Shown here one piece after another: positions 1 to 7,250 of a stretch of 64,000 bases of DNA. The stretch is from positions 5,855,501 to 5,919,500 of the forward strand of contig NZ_CP109599.1 of the NCBI RefSeq assembly GCF_036231945.1, in the 5' to 3' direction. Source of the stretch: Streptomyces sp. NBC_01429 (GTDB taxonomy: Bacteria > Actinomycetota > Actinomycetes > Streptomycetales > Streptomycetaceae). Position numbers and translations under genes: made by a program. Under the pieces are notes generated by a model. That model had not been told where the DNA came from. It worked only from the letters and a program-made list of their open reading frames with translations, and searched no databases. The number at the start of each line of letters is the position of its first letter. Position 1 is the first letter of the stretch.

Positions 1-83
1 GGCCCGGTTCCTGCGTGAAGAACTCAGGCTGAAACTGTCCCAGGAAAAGCCGCTGATCACTCATGCCCGCACCCGGGCAACAA
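1..83 (+). pseudogene. Group II intron reverse transcriptase/maturase, internal fragment
   Basis: The first 83 bases are open in frame 2 and read as the RT region of a group II intron-encoded protein: a stretch ending L-S-Q-E-K-P-L-I-T-H-A-R-T, which in the family follows the catalytic core. The 5' part of the gene lies outside the window. The reading frame is cut at base 84 by an insertion sequence, and the matching C-terminal part resumes at 4492. About a hundred residues of the usual RT thumb region appear lost between the two pieces, so the intron protein is dead. Family assignment rests on motif recall, supported by the clear maturase/HNH segment and domain V downstream. Confidence 0.75.
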
Positions 84-964
84 GGAGCCTTTTCCAACCT
101 CACGCTGAGGCGTGATGAAGGACGAGGACGGCCTGGACGATCGCGGTGATGCGGGTGGTGCTGCAGCGGAGTTTCCGTATGAGACGCCAGGTCTTCAGGG
201 TGGCCATGGCCTGCTCACCGAGGCAGCGGATCTTGGCATGCTGTGGTGGCGCTGCCACCGCTTGAGGCGACGGCCGCGGAAGGGAACCCGAATGGAGGCG
301 CCGGTGCCCTGGTATGCCTTGTCGGCCCAGCACTTGAGGTCGGCGTCGGTGAGTGCGTCGACGATGCCGTGGGTGCGGGCGGCGGTCGGGGCGTGGGTGG
401 AACCGGGCAGCGCGGGCGAGGCCCACAGCAGGCGGCCGAACGGGTCGGTGAGGACTTGGACGTTCATGACGTGGCGCTTGTGTTTGCCCAAGTAGTACGG
501 GGTGTCGGCGGCGATTCGGTCGATCGGCAGCAGGGTGCCGTCCAGGATCACGAACGCCTTGGTCCGCGTGATGCGCATCGCCTCGGCCAGGGTGGGCGCG
601 AAGGCGGCCAGTACGTCGACGGCTTCACGTATGTAGCGGTATGCGGTCGCGATGCCGATCCCGGACCCGGTGGAGAGCTGGGTGTAGGTGTCACGGCATC
701 GCAGATGGGCCAGGGCGAGGAGAGCCTGACGGTTGGCGGTCAGGCGACGCCATCGGGTCCCGATCTCCCCTCGCCGGGCAGCGAGTCGTCCGGTCAGGAA
801 CCGCAGGGTGCGACTGGACAGGTCGATCGACGACGGGCAGACAAGCACGCGAAGCTCCTGGTGGCTACGGGCGATCTTGGTCGAGAACCCGCCTACCAGG
901 AGCTTCATCGTTCCACCGATCTGTCCAACACGCGGCCAGCCCCGTCAGGCTGGAAAAGGGTCAG
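84..964 (-). mobile_element. IS5-family insertion sequence, copy A (defective)
   Basis: This is one of two near-identical ~0.88-kb elements in the window, in opposite orientation to copy B at 3603-4491. Its ends are imperfect inverted repeats of about 22 bp: the left begins GGAGCCTTTTCCAACCTCAC, and the right, read inward, begins CTGACCCTTTTCCAGCCTGA. It carries one transposase gene on the minus strand that is frameshifted. The left end cuts the group II intron ORF; the right end cuts into the 3' end of the NIPSNAP-like gene. No matching target duplication is visible at its outer ends. Confidence 0.8.
100..908 (-). pseudogene. IS5-family transposase (DDE, Tnp_4 type), frameshifted
   Basis: The protein is collinear with the intact 271-residue transposase of copy B: an N-terminal helix-turn-helix-like region, then a DDE domain with the first Asp in L-D-G-T-L-L-P and the second in A-D-K-A-Y-Q-G. 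Near position 240 the copy lacks about 7 bases compared with copy B, just after the R-W-Q-R motif. This shifts the frame, and the C-terminal segment with the catalytic Glu (G-E-Q-A-M-A-T-L-K) continues in another frame to a stop at 100. It cannot make an active enzyme, but copy B could mobilise it in trans. Confidence 0.85.
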
Positions 965-1289
965 TGTTCGGGCTCCCCGCGAACGCGAGTGAGCCGAGAA
1001 ATCGCGTCTGTTCGTGTTCCACGGTGGCGTCCAGCTCGCCCATGGCCGCCAGGGCGCGAGGATCACTGAGCGTCAAGGCGCCGAGTGCGCGCTCCAGGTG
1101 GCCCTGGTCCTCGATCTCCCACAGGTTGAACGCTTCGTACAGCGGTCCGACTTGCGTCACCGTGCCCGCAACCAGCGAGATGCCCTGCGACTCGAAGAGT
1201 TCACGGATGGTCACCATGGCGGCTTCGTAGCGCACCAGATTCGCGAAACCGTACTTGAGCTGGAGCTGCGCCAGCATGTAGCTGCTCAT
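945..1289 (-). CDS. NIPSNAP-like small protein, C-terminus formed by IS end
   Basis: A 114-residue ORF starting at an ATG preceded by a good AGGAAAGG ribosome site; a longer ATG start at 1346 is unlikely. The central segment (Q-V-G-P-L-Y-E-A-F-N-L-W) resembles the core strand of NIPSNAP/dimeric alpha-beta barrel proteins, small proteins of varied and mostly unknown function. The last residues (D-P-F-P-A) and the stop codon are encoded inside the inverted repeat of IS copy A, so the native C-terminus has been replaced. It lies downstream of merR on the same strand, behind a MerR-type promoter, and is probably the regulated gene. Function is not known. Confidence 0.65.
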   Translation of the reverse strand: MSSYMLAQLQLKYGFANLVRYEAAMVTIRELFESQGISLVAGTVTQVGPLYEAFNLWEIEDQGHLERALGALTLSDPRALAAMGELDATVEHEQTRFLGSLAFAGSPNTDPFPA

Positions 1290-1331
1290 ATGTCTGCCTT
1301 TCCTGCGAGTCCCGTCGGGGCTTTCGCGAGG

Positions 1332-1363
1332 AAGGTAGACGTTCACACTGGCGTGAAGGGCAA
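1332..1363 (-). promoter_or_regulatory. MerR-type promoter/operator before the NIPSNAP-like gene
   Basis: Read on the minus strand, a TTGCCC -35 (1358-1363) and a TACCTT -10 (1332-1337) are separated by 20 bp, longer than the usual 17 and typical of MerR-activated promoters. The spacer carries an inverted repeat TTCAC-N6-GTGAA (1342-1357). It sits between the merR stop codon and the NIPSNAP-like start, so MerR probably controls this gene by unwinding the overlong spacer. Confidence 0.65.
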
Positions 1364-1364
1364 G

Positions 1365-1847
1365 TCAGCTGTTGTCGGTCACCGCGTTCAGTACGGCTTC
1401 CAGGCCGGTCAGCTTGGCGTGCAGTTCTTCCGCTTCTCGTGAGAGTTCGGCGTGCCGCGTGCGCAGTAAAGCCTCGATCCGGGGCGCGGAGTCGGGAAGT
1501 TTCCACTCCTGGACCACCGTACGGATCAGGTCGCTCGGCATGCCCGCGCCGTACAGACGCTGGATAAACCCAACACAGTCGGCGTCTTTTGCCTGGTATC
1601 TGCGGTGCCCCACGGCGTTGCGCGACGGGAGCAGGAGACCTTGCTCCTCGTAGTACCGCAGTGACCGCGTGCTCACTTGGCACCGGTGAGCGAGTTCACT
1701 GATCGACAGCGACACGGGGGCCGAACCGTGGTTCCACTCGGCGGTCCATTCGAGACTGTGCGGCGGCCTGCCCTCGCACGGCGAGAGGGCCCTTGGAGAC
1801 GCCGCAGCGTCCCCGCTGGATGGGGCAGTCGAGGCATTGGAACGCAT
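1365..1847 (-). CDS. MerR-family transcriptional regulator
   Basis: A MerR winged helix is clear (S-I-S-E-L-A-H-R-C-Q-V-S-T-R-S-L-R-Y-Y-E-E-Q-G-L), followed by R-R-Y and a C-terminal coiled-coil dimerisation helix of about 50 residues rich in Glu, Leu and Arg. No cysteine pattern for metal binding is seen, so the effector is probably organic. The ATG at 1847 gives 160 residues with about 45 extra before the HTH and has no ribosome site; a GTG at 1715 would give 116 residues starting right at the HTH. An IS1380 element lies 12 bp upstream of the ATG, so the native promoter is displaced. The gene reads into its presumed target at 945-1289. Confidence 0.8.
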   Translation of the reverse strand: MRSNASTAPSSGDAAASPRALSPCEGRPPHSLEWTAEWNHGSAPVSLSISELAHRCQVSTRSLRYYEEQGLLLPSRNAVGHRRYQAKDADCVGFIQRLYGAGMPSDLIRTVVQEWKLPDSAPRIEALLRTRHAELSREAEELHAKLTGLEAVLNAVTDNS

Positions 1848-1859
1848 AGTGAACTCTAG

Positions 1860-3523
1860 CCTCGCCGTTTCAGTTGGGGCTGCTGAGCTGCTGAGCGAGG
1901 TTGTTTGAGCCCGTGTCGGCCGGTGGGCATGGTGAGGGCCCGATGCGGGGTCGGGTTCTCCAAGGTCCTTTGAGTCGAGGGTGGGCGGGGACGGCGAGTC
2001 AGCTGGCGGGGCGGGGTAGTGCGGCCAGTCGGTGGAATGCGGCCGCGAGTTCATGTCGCCAGGGCCAGGTTGCCGATATCCGTAGGCGGAGGCGGCGGCC
2101 GCCCCGGGTGATCCGGGCGGCGACGTGCAGGATCCGGTAGCGGAGTTTCTTGGGTTCGGCAGTCGCGAGTTCGCCGTCCAGCAGGAGGACGCGGGTCCAG
2201 GCGAGGAGGTCGATCGCCGCGAGGCTGAGTTCGAGCCAGGCGGCGTTGACGCCGAAGCGGCGGGGAGGGGAAGCGGCCGAAACCGGTGGTCTTGCCGCAC
2301 CGGATGTGATCCTCGACGGTGGCGTGTCCTCGGTGACGGACCTCCAGGAACTGGGCCGAGCCGGAGGCGAATGGGGTATCGGTGAGGAAGACCTGATGCC
2401 GCATGCCCTCGTCCTGGTCGAAGAGTGAGAGCTGGGCTCCGGGGTGGGGGCGTTCGCGGCGGACGATGATGCGGGTGCCGGCCGGATAACCGTTCAGGTC
2501 GGTCATGCCGGTCAGTTCGGCGACCTCGGCGGACTCGCGGAGGGTGCCGTCCTGGTTCAGAGCGGGGTGCCAGACATGGTCGGGCAGGGATCGGATCGCG
2601 CGGCGGACCGGCTCGGCAACGGCGTATCCGACCGAGAAGAAGGTGCGGATTCCGCGTGTTCGCAGGTTGCGAACGTGAGTGAGGAAGGACTTTGCGGATC
2701 CGGCGCTGTCGGTGCGGACGAGGATGTCGGTGCCGTGCCGGTGGGCGTCGGGGATCTGTGCGAGAGCGTCGTTCAGGACCGCGATGTGGTCTGCGGCGGT
2801 GTTGGCTCCGGCGTTCCCGGGCCGAAGGCGCCCGGACATCGCCTCGCCGGTGTTGGCCAGGAAACACAGCAGAGGGTGGAACCCGAAGCCGCCTTTGTAG
2901 GTGGGTGCGGCCTGGTCCTTGTCCGAGTGGCAGGTGATCAGCGTGGCGTCGATGTCCAGGACCAGGCCGGGCAGTTCCCGTCCGCCGGCTGTCGCCGCCG
3001 GTATGCCGCCGCGGGTCTCGGATGTTTGCAGCCAGGCCACTTCCCGGGCCTGGGCGCGTGCCGAGCGCAGGCGGTCCAGTACGTGTTCGTCGACGGCGGC
3101 CAGCAGCCGCCAGGCAGTCGGTGTCGAGGCGACCGGGCCGAACACCTCGCCCTGGTCGCGCAGCACGGCCAGATCCGTGATGGTCTGACCGCCGTCAGCC
3201 ACTGTCACGGCGAGGTCGGTGGCGATCCGGCCCGGGTCATGACCGGTGCCTCGTGGCCGGAGCGGTCTCAGCGCGGTGGAGTACGCGCTGGTCAGTCCGG
3301 TGACATCGGCGAGATCAGCCAGCAACCGTGCCCCGGCATGCCCGACCATCCCGGCGCCGTCCGCCGAGACATGAAGCCTGGGACGAGAACCGATACCCTG
3401 CACGCAGAAAGTGCCTTCCACCTGGACCGACAGAACCCCTCGACAAGGTTCATCGTCCCAGCGCAGAAGGCACTTTCGCGTTACCGCCCATGATTCGGAC
3501 GGACCCCAAGTGAAAACCCGAGG
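1860..3523 (-). mobile_element. IS1380-family insertion sequence with CTAG target duplication
   Basis: The element is 1,664 bp, normal for the family. Its terminal inverted repeats are about 20 bp: left CCTCGCCGTTTCAGTTGGGG (1860-1879), right (read inward) CCTCGGGTTTTCACTTGGGG ending at 3523. They are flanked by the direct repeat CTAG at 1856-1859 and 3524-3527, a 4-bp target duplication as expected for IS1380. It carries a single transposase gene on the minus strand. It inserted upstream of merR, after the flanking IS copies or their cassette came together. Confidence 0.85.
1999..3421 (-). pseudogene. IS1380-family transposase, frameshifted near the C-terminus
   Basis: The protein starts at 3421 and matches the IS1380 pattern: catalytic Asp in L-D-I-D-A-T-L-I (about residue 175), a second Asp in L-V-R-T-D-S-A-G, and a late Glu in A-T-V-E-D-H-I-R-C-G-K. 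After the motif T-G-F-G-R-F-P-S the frame breaks. One extra G in the run at 2262-2265 pushes translation to a Pro/Arg-rich tail ending at 2051, whereas the other frame gives the expected family C-terminus (L-D-G-E-L-A-T-A-E-P-K-K) and stops at 1999. This could be a real inactivating indel or an error in a homopolymer. Confidence 0.8.
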
Positions 3524-3602
3524 CTAGCCCCCTCTTGGCTGGTCCCGTCGGGTACGCCGGTCGGGCGGGTGCGGGCTCAATCCGTCGCGAGACGTGGAGC
3601 CA

Positions 3603-4491
3603 CTGAGTCGTTTCCAGCCTGACGGGGCTGGCCGCGTGTTGGACAGATCGGTGGAACGATGAAGCTCCTGGTAGGCGGGTTCTCGACCAAGATCGCCCGT
3701 AGCCACCAGGAGCTTCGCGTGCTTGTCTGCCCGTCGTCGATCGACCTGTCCAGTCGCACCCTGCGGTTCCTGACGGGACGGCTCGTTGCCCGGCGAGGGG
3801 AGATCGGGACCCGATGGCGTCGCCTGACCGCCAACCGTCAGGCTCTCCTCGCGCTGGCCCATCTGCGATGCGGTGATACCTACGCCCAGCTCGCCGCCGG
3901 GTTCGGTATCGGCGTCGCAACCGTGTACCGCTACATACACGAGGCCGTCGATGTGCTGGCCGCTCTCGCGCCCACCCTGGCCGAGGCGATGCGCATCACG
4001 CGGACCAAGGCGTTCGTGATCCTGGACGGCACCCTGCTGCCGATCGACCGAATCGCCGCCGACACCCCCTACTACTCGGGAAAACACAAGCGCCACGTCA
4101 TGAACGTCCAAGTCCTCACCGACCCGTTCGGCCGCCTGCTGTGGGCCTCGCCCGCGCTGCCCGGTTCCACCCACGCCCCGACCGCCGCCCGCACCCACGG
4201 CATCGTCGACGCACTAGCCGACACCGACCTCAAGTGCTGGGCCGACAAGGCGTATCAAGGTGCCGGTGGTTCCATCCGAGTACCCTTCCGCGGTCGCAGC
4301 CTCAAGCGGTGGCAGCGCCGGCACAACAGCACACACGCCAAGATCCGCTGCCTCGGCGAGCAGGCCATGGCCACGCTGAAGGGCTGGCGCCTCCTACGAA
4401 AGCTCCGCTGCAGCACCACCCGCATCACCGCGATCGTCCAGGCCGTCCTCGTCCTTCATCACGCCTCGGCGTGAGGTTGGAAAAGGCTCAG
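3603..4491 (+). mobile_element. IS5-family insertion sequence, copy B (intact)
   Basis: An 889-bp element, the inverted counterpart of copy A. Its ends are imperfect inverted repeats: left CTGAGTCGTTTCCAGCCTGA from 3603, right (read inward from 4491) CTGAGCCTTTTCCAACCTCA. It encodes one intact transposase. With copy A it brackets a 2.6-kb cassette (merR, NIPSNAP-like gene and IS1380 element), giving composite-transposon geometry inside a group II intron ORF. Confidence 0.85.
3659..4474 (+). CDS. IS5-family transposase (DDE, Tnp_4 type)
   Basis: An intact 271-residue transposase that cuts and pastes copies A and B. An N-terminal HTH region (about residues 55-105, with G-D-T-Y-A-Q-L-A and A-T-V-Y-R-Y) precedes a DDE domain. 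The catalytic residues are read as Asp in L-D-G-T-L-L-P, Asp in A-D-K-A-Y-Q-G and Glu in L-G-E-Q-A-M-A. The ATG start lies just inside the left terminal repeat and the stop lies just inside the right one, as usual for compact IS5 elements. Copy A encodes the same protein but frameshifted, so this gene is the likely source of activity for both. Confidence 0.9.
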   Translation: MKLLVGGFSTKIARSHQELRVLVCPSSIDLSSRTLRFLTGRLVARRGEIGTRWRRLTANRQALLALAHLRCGDTYAQLAAGFGIGVATVYRYIHEAVDVLAALAPTLAEAMRITRTKAFVILDGTLLPIDRIAADTPYYSGKHKRHVMNVQVLTDPFGRLLWASPALPGSTHAPTAARTHGIVDALADTDLKCWADKAYQGAGGSIRVPFRGRSLKRWQRRHNSTHAKIRCLGEQAMATLKGWRLLRKLRCSTTRITAIVQAVLVLHHASA

Positions 4492-5070
4492 CAGCGATCA
4501 TGCGATCGTGGCGACGTTCGGGACCGTTTACCGGGGTGTTGTCCAGTACTACCTGCTCGCCGGAGACGTCTTCCGGCTGCATCGGCTGCAATGGGTCATG
4601 GAGACATCCATGCTCAAGACTCTTGCTGCCAAGCACCGCTCGTCGGTGTCGAAGATGGCCGTCAAGCACAAGGCCAGAATCAACACACCTATTGGTCTCA
4701 TGGTCTCAGAGTCTGCTTCGAGGCCCGTATCGAGCGGAAGAACAGGAAACCACTGGTGGCACGGTTCGGTGGAATCCCCCTCCAAAGGCAGCGAGCGGCG
4801 GAACTCGCCGACCGCGAGCCGGTCCGGGTGGACTATCCGCAGAAGGAACTCATTGCGAGACTCCTGGCGGATACCTGCGAAATCTGTGGAAGCAAGGGCA
4901 ACGTGCAGGTGCGTCACGTCCGGGCTCTCGCCGACCTCGCACATGCCGGATGGCAGCCTTCCGACTGGGCGCGCGTCATGCTCCAACGACGCCGCAAAAC
5001 GGTCGTGGCCTGCGATGTCTGCCACGACCGCATCCATACGGAACAGCCGGCCAGAACACTCACGCAGTAG
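4492..5070 (+). pseudogene. Group II intron maturase/HNH, C-terminal fragment (frameshifted)
   Basis: The C-terminal part of the intron-encoded protein begun at 1-83. The maturase (X) domain reads clearly (T-F-G-T-V-Y-R-G-V-V-Q-Y-Y-L-L-A-G-D-V). The frame then breaks at an 8-bp duplication (4693-4708) and resumes with H-G-L-R-V-C-F-E-A-R-I. It ends in an HNH endonuclease zinc/catalytic module: C-E-I-C-G, V-R-H-V, then C-D-V-C-H-D-R-I-H. The stop is at 5070, 8 bp before domain V. Loss of the N-terminal link to IS copy B and the frameshift both make it nonfunctional. Confidence 0.85.
4693..4708 (+). repeat. 8-bp tandem duplication causing a frameshift
   Basis: TGGTCTCA occurs twice in direct succession inside the maturase gene. 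Removing one unit-length insertion restores the frame between the two recognisable maturase segments, so the duplication is the inactivating lesion. It could be the footprint left by excision of an element that makes 8-bp target duplications. Confidence 0.7.
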
Positions 5071-5078
5071 TCACTGGA

Positions 5079-5178
5079 GAGCCGGATGACAGGGAAACCG
5101 TCATGTCCGGTTCGGCGGGAGGCCGCGCGGAACAGGACTCGCCCCACGGCGAGCACCTCACCGCGCGGCCGACCCAAC
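5079..5178 (+). ncRNA. Group II intron domains V and VI, 3' end of intron
   Basis: Domain V is at 5079-5113: GAGCCGG pairs with CCGGTTC, an inner GATGAC/GTCAT-type stem is capped by a GAAA tetraloop, the catalytic hairpin of group II introns. Domain VI follows as a long stem (GGCCGCGCGG at 5121-5130 with CCGCGCGGCC at 5161-5170), with an unpaired A just 3' of it as the likely branch point. The intron should end around 5178, because coding sequence of the host transposase resumes at 5180. The ribozyme end looks intact although the protein is dead. Confidence 0.75.
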
Positions 5179-5179
5179 G

Positions 5180-5305
5180 TCCTGGCTGACCGGCTACCGC
5201 AGACTCAACCACCGCTACGAACGCCAACCCCGCAGCTACCTGGCCTTCCTCGGTCTCGCCGCCGCCCTCTGCTGCTACAAACGCCTCATCCGCCTCACCA
5301 CATAG
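5180..5305 (+). pseudogene. IS5-like transposase, 3' exon after intron insertion
   Basis: Immediately after the intron, 41 codons read as the C-terminal end of an IS5-type transposase (W-L-T-G-Y-R-R-L-N-H-R-Y-E, then Y-L-A-F-L-G-L-A-A-A-L-C-C-Y-K) with a stop at 5303-5305. The stop lies within the element's terminal repeat (ACATAGGACACGGTCTTAAG). The rest of this transposase should lie 5' of the intron, left of the window. A related, degenerate element is at 8644-9131. Confidence 0.75.
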
Positions 5306-5321
5306 GACACGGTCTTAAGCG
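5296..5321 (+). repeat. IS5-like terminal sequence, direct match to 9107-9131
   Basis: The sequence CACCACATAGGACACGGTCT followed by TAAGCG is the end of the interrupted IS5-like element. The same bases, with one T missing, recur at 9107-9131 in the same orientation. The two copies bracket the peptide/ABC operon at 5315-8425, so recombination or transposition between related elements may have brought that operon in. Confidence 0.7.
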
Positions 5322-5962
5322 TTTGATCGCGCCGCGGGTTCCCTTGCTGACAGCTTTCTCCTGCGACGGAAGCCCCTTCTCCGCCAAGGAGTTGCCGCGG
5401 TCGCAGCAAATCCGACGGTCAAGGCGATTGCGGCAGCAGCCCAACTAAATGCGTCTGTAGCCGGGGTGGACGTCCAATCCCACCATTTGAGGGGATACCA
5501 GATCAACAGGAAGGCGGACGTCAGGGGGATGGCCCAGCTGAGTTGCTGCCCCAGCAACCTGACGGATAGCAGGGCCAGGCCGAGCCAGATCAAAAGGGAT
5601 CGGACGAACACGACGCCATGTTCCGGCCCGATGGCGAGCGCTTCAGCACCGAAGGAGAAGACGCAAGCCGTCAGTGTCAGTGCGGTGCAGTATGCGATGC
5701 GAAATCGGTGCATCGTGGATGCACCCATCTCGTCATGTGCCGACATGGCTCCGTCGAGCGCGGCGGTCAGGAAGACCGCCGACAGAAGCGGAAGCTGTTG
5801 CCGGTAGGGCACACCTGACGTGAGTCCCCCGCTGCCGATGGAGGGAAGCGCCACATGGGCGCCACCGAAGAATGCCGACACCAGGGCAACAACTGCCGTT
5901 CCAAGAAGGATCGCTCCGCCCCGGTGGACTCTTGCATAGCTGAACAGGTCAGTGCCATTCAT
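5315..5962 (-). CDS. Multi-spanning membrane protein of the peptide/ABC operon
   Basis: A 215-residue, very hydrophobic protein with about six predicted membrane segments (for example around residues 15-37, 55-70, 90-110, 120-140, 145-165 and 180-200) and a basic Arg-rich C-terminus. It starts at an ATG overlapping the 3' end of the 433-residue permease by 14 bp, so the two are probably translationally coupled. No motif identifies it. By position it is a second membrane subunit, or an accessory or immunity protein, for the ABC ATPase at 7244-8020. The stop lies only 10 bp from the IS5-like sequence ending at 5305, so the gene may be trimmed. Confidence 0.75.
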   Translation of the reverse strand: MNGTDLFSYARVHRGGAILLGTAVVALVSAFFGGAHVALPSIGSGGLTSGVPYRQQLPLLSAVFLTAALDGAMSAHDEMGASTMHRFRIAYCTALTLTACVFSFGAEALAIGPEHGVVFVRSLLIWLGLALLSVRLLGQQLSWAIPLTSAFLLIWYPLKWWDWTSTPATDAFSWAAAAIALTVGFAATAATPWRRRGFRRRRKLSAREPAARSNA

Positions 5963-7250
5963 CAGGCGCACACCAGGAGGTCTCACGAAGGAAATGGCTA
6001 CGCTCCTGCGCAACCCACTTCTGCTGATCAGCCGACGACATCCGCGCGGCCTCGGTTGCCTCACGCTGGGCGGTAGCGACTCCTTCAAGATGGAGCCCCT
6101 TGTCGGCGACAGCAGGATCCTGGGCCATGGCACGGTATTCGAGCCAGATGTGGATGCTGTTGATGGCCTGCCACGCACGGCGCTCCTGGCGAGGCGGTGT
6201 GCATCGGCCAAACGACTCAGTGAACACCTGGTTGGCCATAGCCATCGCTGCGGTACGTACGTGTCCTTCGGCGATGTCGAACCCTCGGTCTCCCAATTCG
6301 CCTCGCCGCAGCCCGAACTCGTAGAATTCGCGCGGAGACTTGATCCCTGGTTGAGCAAGCCGGTCGAAGCGCTCAGCCATTCGCGCGAGGTCCGGCAGGT
6401 ACTTCCGGTGCTCGGGCCAGACACACACCCGTGGCGCACTCTCCTCGGCACGGTCGCATAGCGGTGCGGTCGCCGAAGCCGAACGCTCCACGCGCAGTTC
6501 ACCGGCGGCCGGAAGCATAGCCAGTGCGATAAGGGAACAGACCACCGACCCGACGACGACACCGCCCATGTGACGAGGCAGTTTCCGACGGGGCATCTGA
6601 CGCTCCACCGTCCTCGTCAGTGGGGGCGCCGTGACCGCCAGCACGGCGAGCGCGAGAGCCAGAAACAGACGGACAGCGAGCGGCAGCGGGCGCAGGTAGG
6701 TGTCCGGCGGCCCCGCCAGGACATTGAGCCTGAACGGCAGGGCCAGCATGCTGATGAAGCAGCCCAGCGCACAGATCACAGGAGTGAATCCAGGCGAGGG
6801 CCACCAGCGACCGGCCAGGTGTCCCACCGACGCGAAGATAATCAGGGTTGCGGCCCCTAACAGCAGGTAGGACGGCCACAAGAAGCCCGGCCCCGCGTCA
6901 CCCAGCGAGACGGCCGCCGCGGTGAGGCACCCGACTCCGTACGCGAGGAATCCGAGGGTAAGGGTGGCGGCCAGTCGCGCGGCCTCGATCCGCCAGCCCG
7001 GCCGGGCAGCCGCGAGGAGGAACTCGGGCATCCCCGAACGAGAGGAGCGCCCGGCCTGCCAGGCGGAAACACCGGCGAGCACGGGCCCCAGGAAAAGCGT
7101 GACGATCTGTGCCGCAACACTGGCCTCGGGCCACACGCCGATCCAGTACTGGGAGCGCCCGAAAAGCACCACCAGGTCCACGATGATCATCAAGGGGAAG
7201 ACAGTGAGCAGAGGTGAGCGCCGTAGCTCGATGCGGTAGGTGTTCAGCAT
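5949..7250 (-). CDS. ABC-2-like permease with large C-terminal soluble domain
   Basis: A 433-residue protein. The first ~240 residues hold about seven hydrophobic segments, the pattern of an ABC-2 type permease. The last ~180 residues are polar, contain several cysteines (L-C-D-R, R-V-C-V-W, G-R-C-T, S-W-C-A) and are probably extracytoplasmic, which is unusual for a simple permease. The start overlaps the end of the ATPase gene by 7 bp, and the next membrane gene overlaps its end by 14 bp, so the three form one translational unit. It is likely the membrane part of an exporter or immunity pump for the secreted peptide at 8087-8425. No substrate can be read from the sequence. Confidence 0.75.
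   Translation of the reverse strand: MLNTYRIELRRSPLLTVFPLMIIVDLVVLFGRSQYWIGVWPEASVAAQIVTLFLGPVLAGVSAWQAGRSSRSGMPEFLLAAARPGWRIEAARLAATLTLGFLAYGVGCLTAAAVSLGDAGPGFLWPSYLLLGAATLIIFASVGHLAGRWWPSPGFTPVICALGCFISMLALPFRLNVLAGPPDTYLRPLPLAVRLFLALALAVLAVTAPPLTRTVERQMPRRKLPRHMGGVVVGSVVCSLIALAMLPAAGELRVERSASATAPLCDRAEESAPRVCVWPEHRKYLPDLARMAERFDRLAQPGIKSPREFYEFGLRRGELGDRGFDIAEGHVRTAAMAMANQVFTESFGRCTPPRQERRAWQAINSIHIWLEYRAMAQDPAVADKGLHLEGVATAQREATEAARMSSADQQKWVAQERSHFLRETSWCAPDEWH

Noticed and set aside
5079..5178. Protein-coding continuation of the maturase into its 3' region
   Set aside because: The stop at 5070 is followed by a clear domain V/VI structure, so this is intron RNA and not coding.
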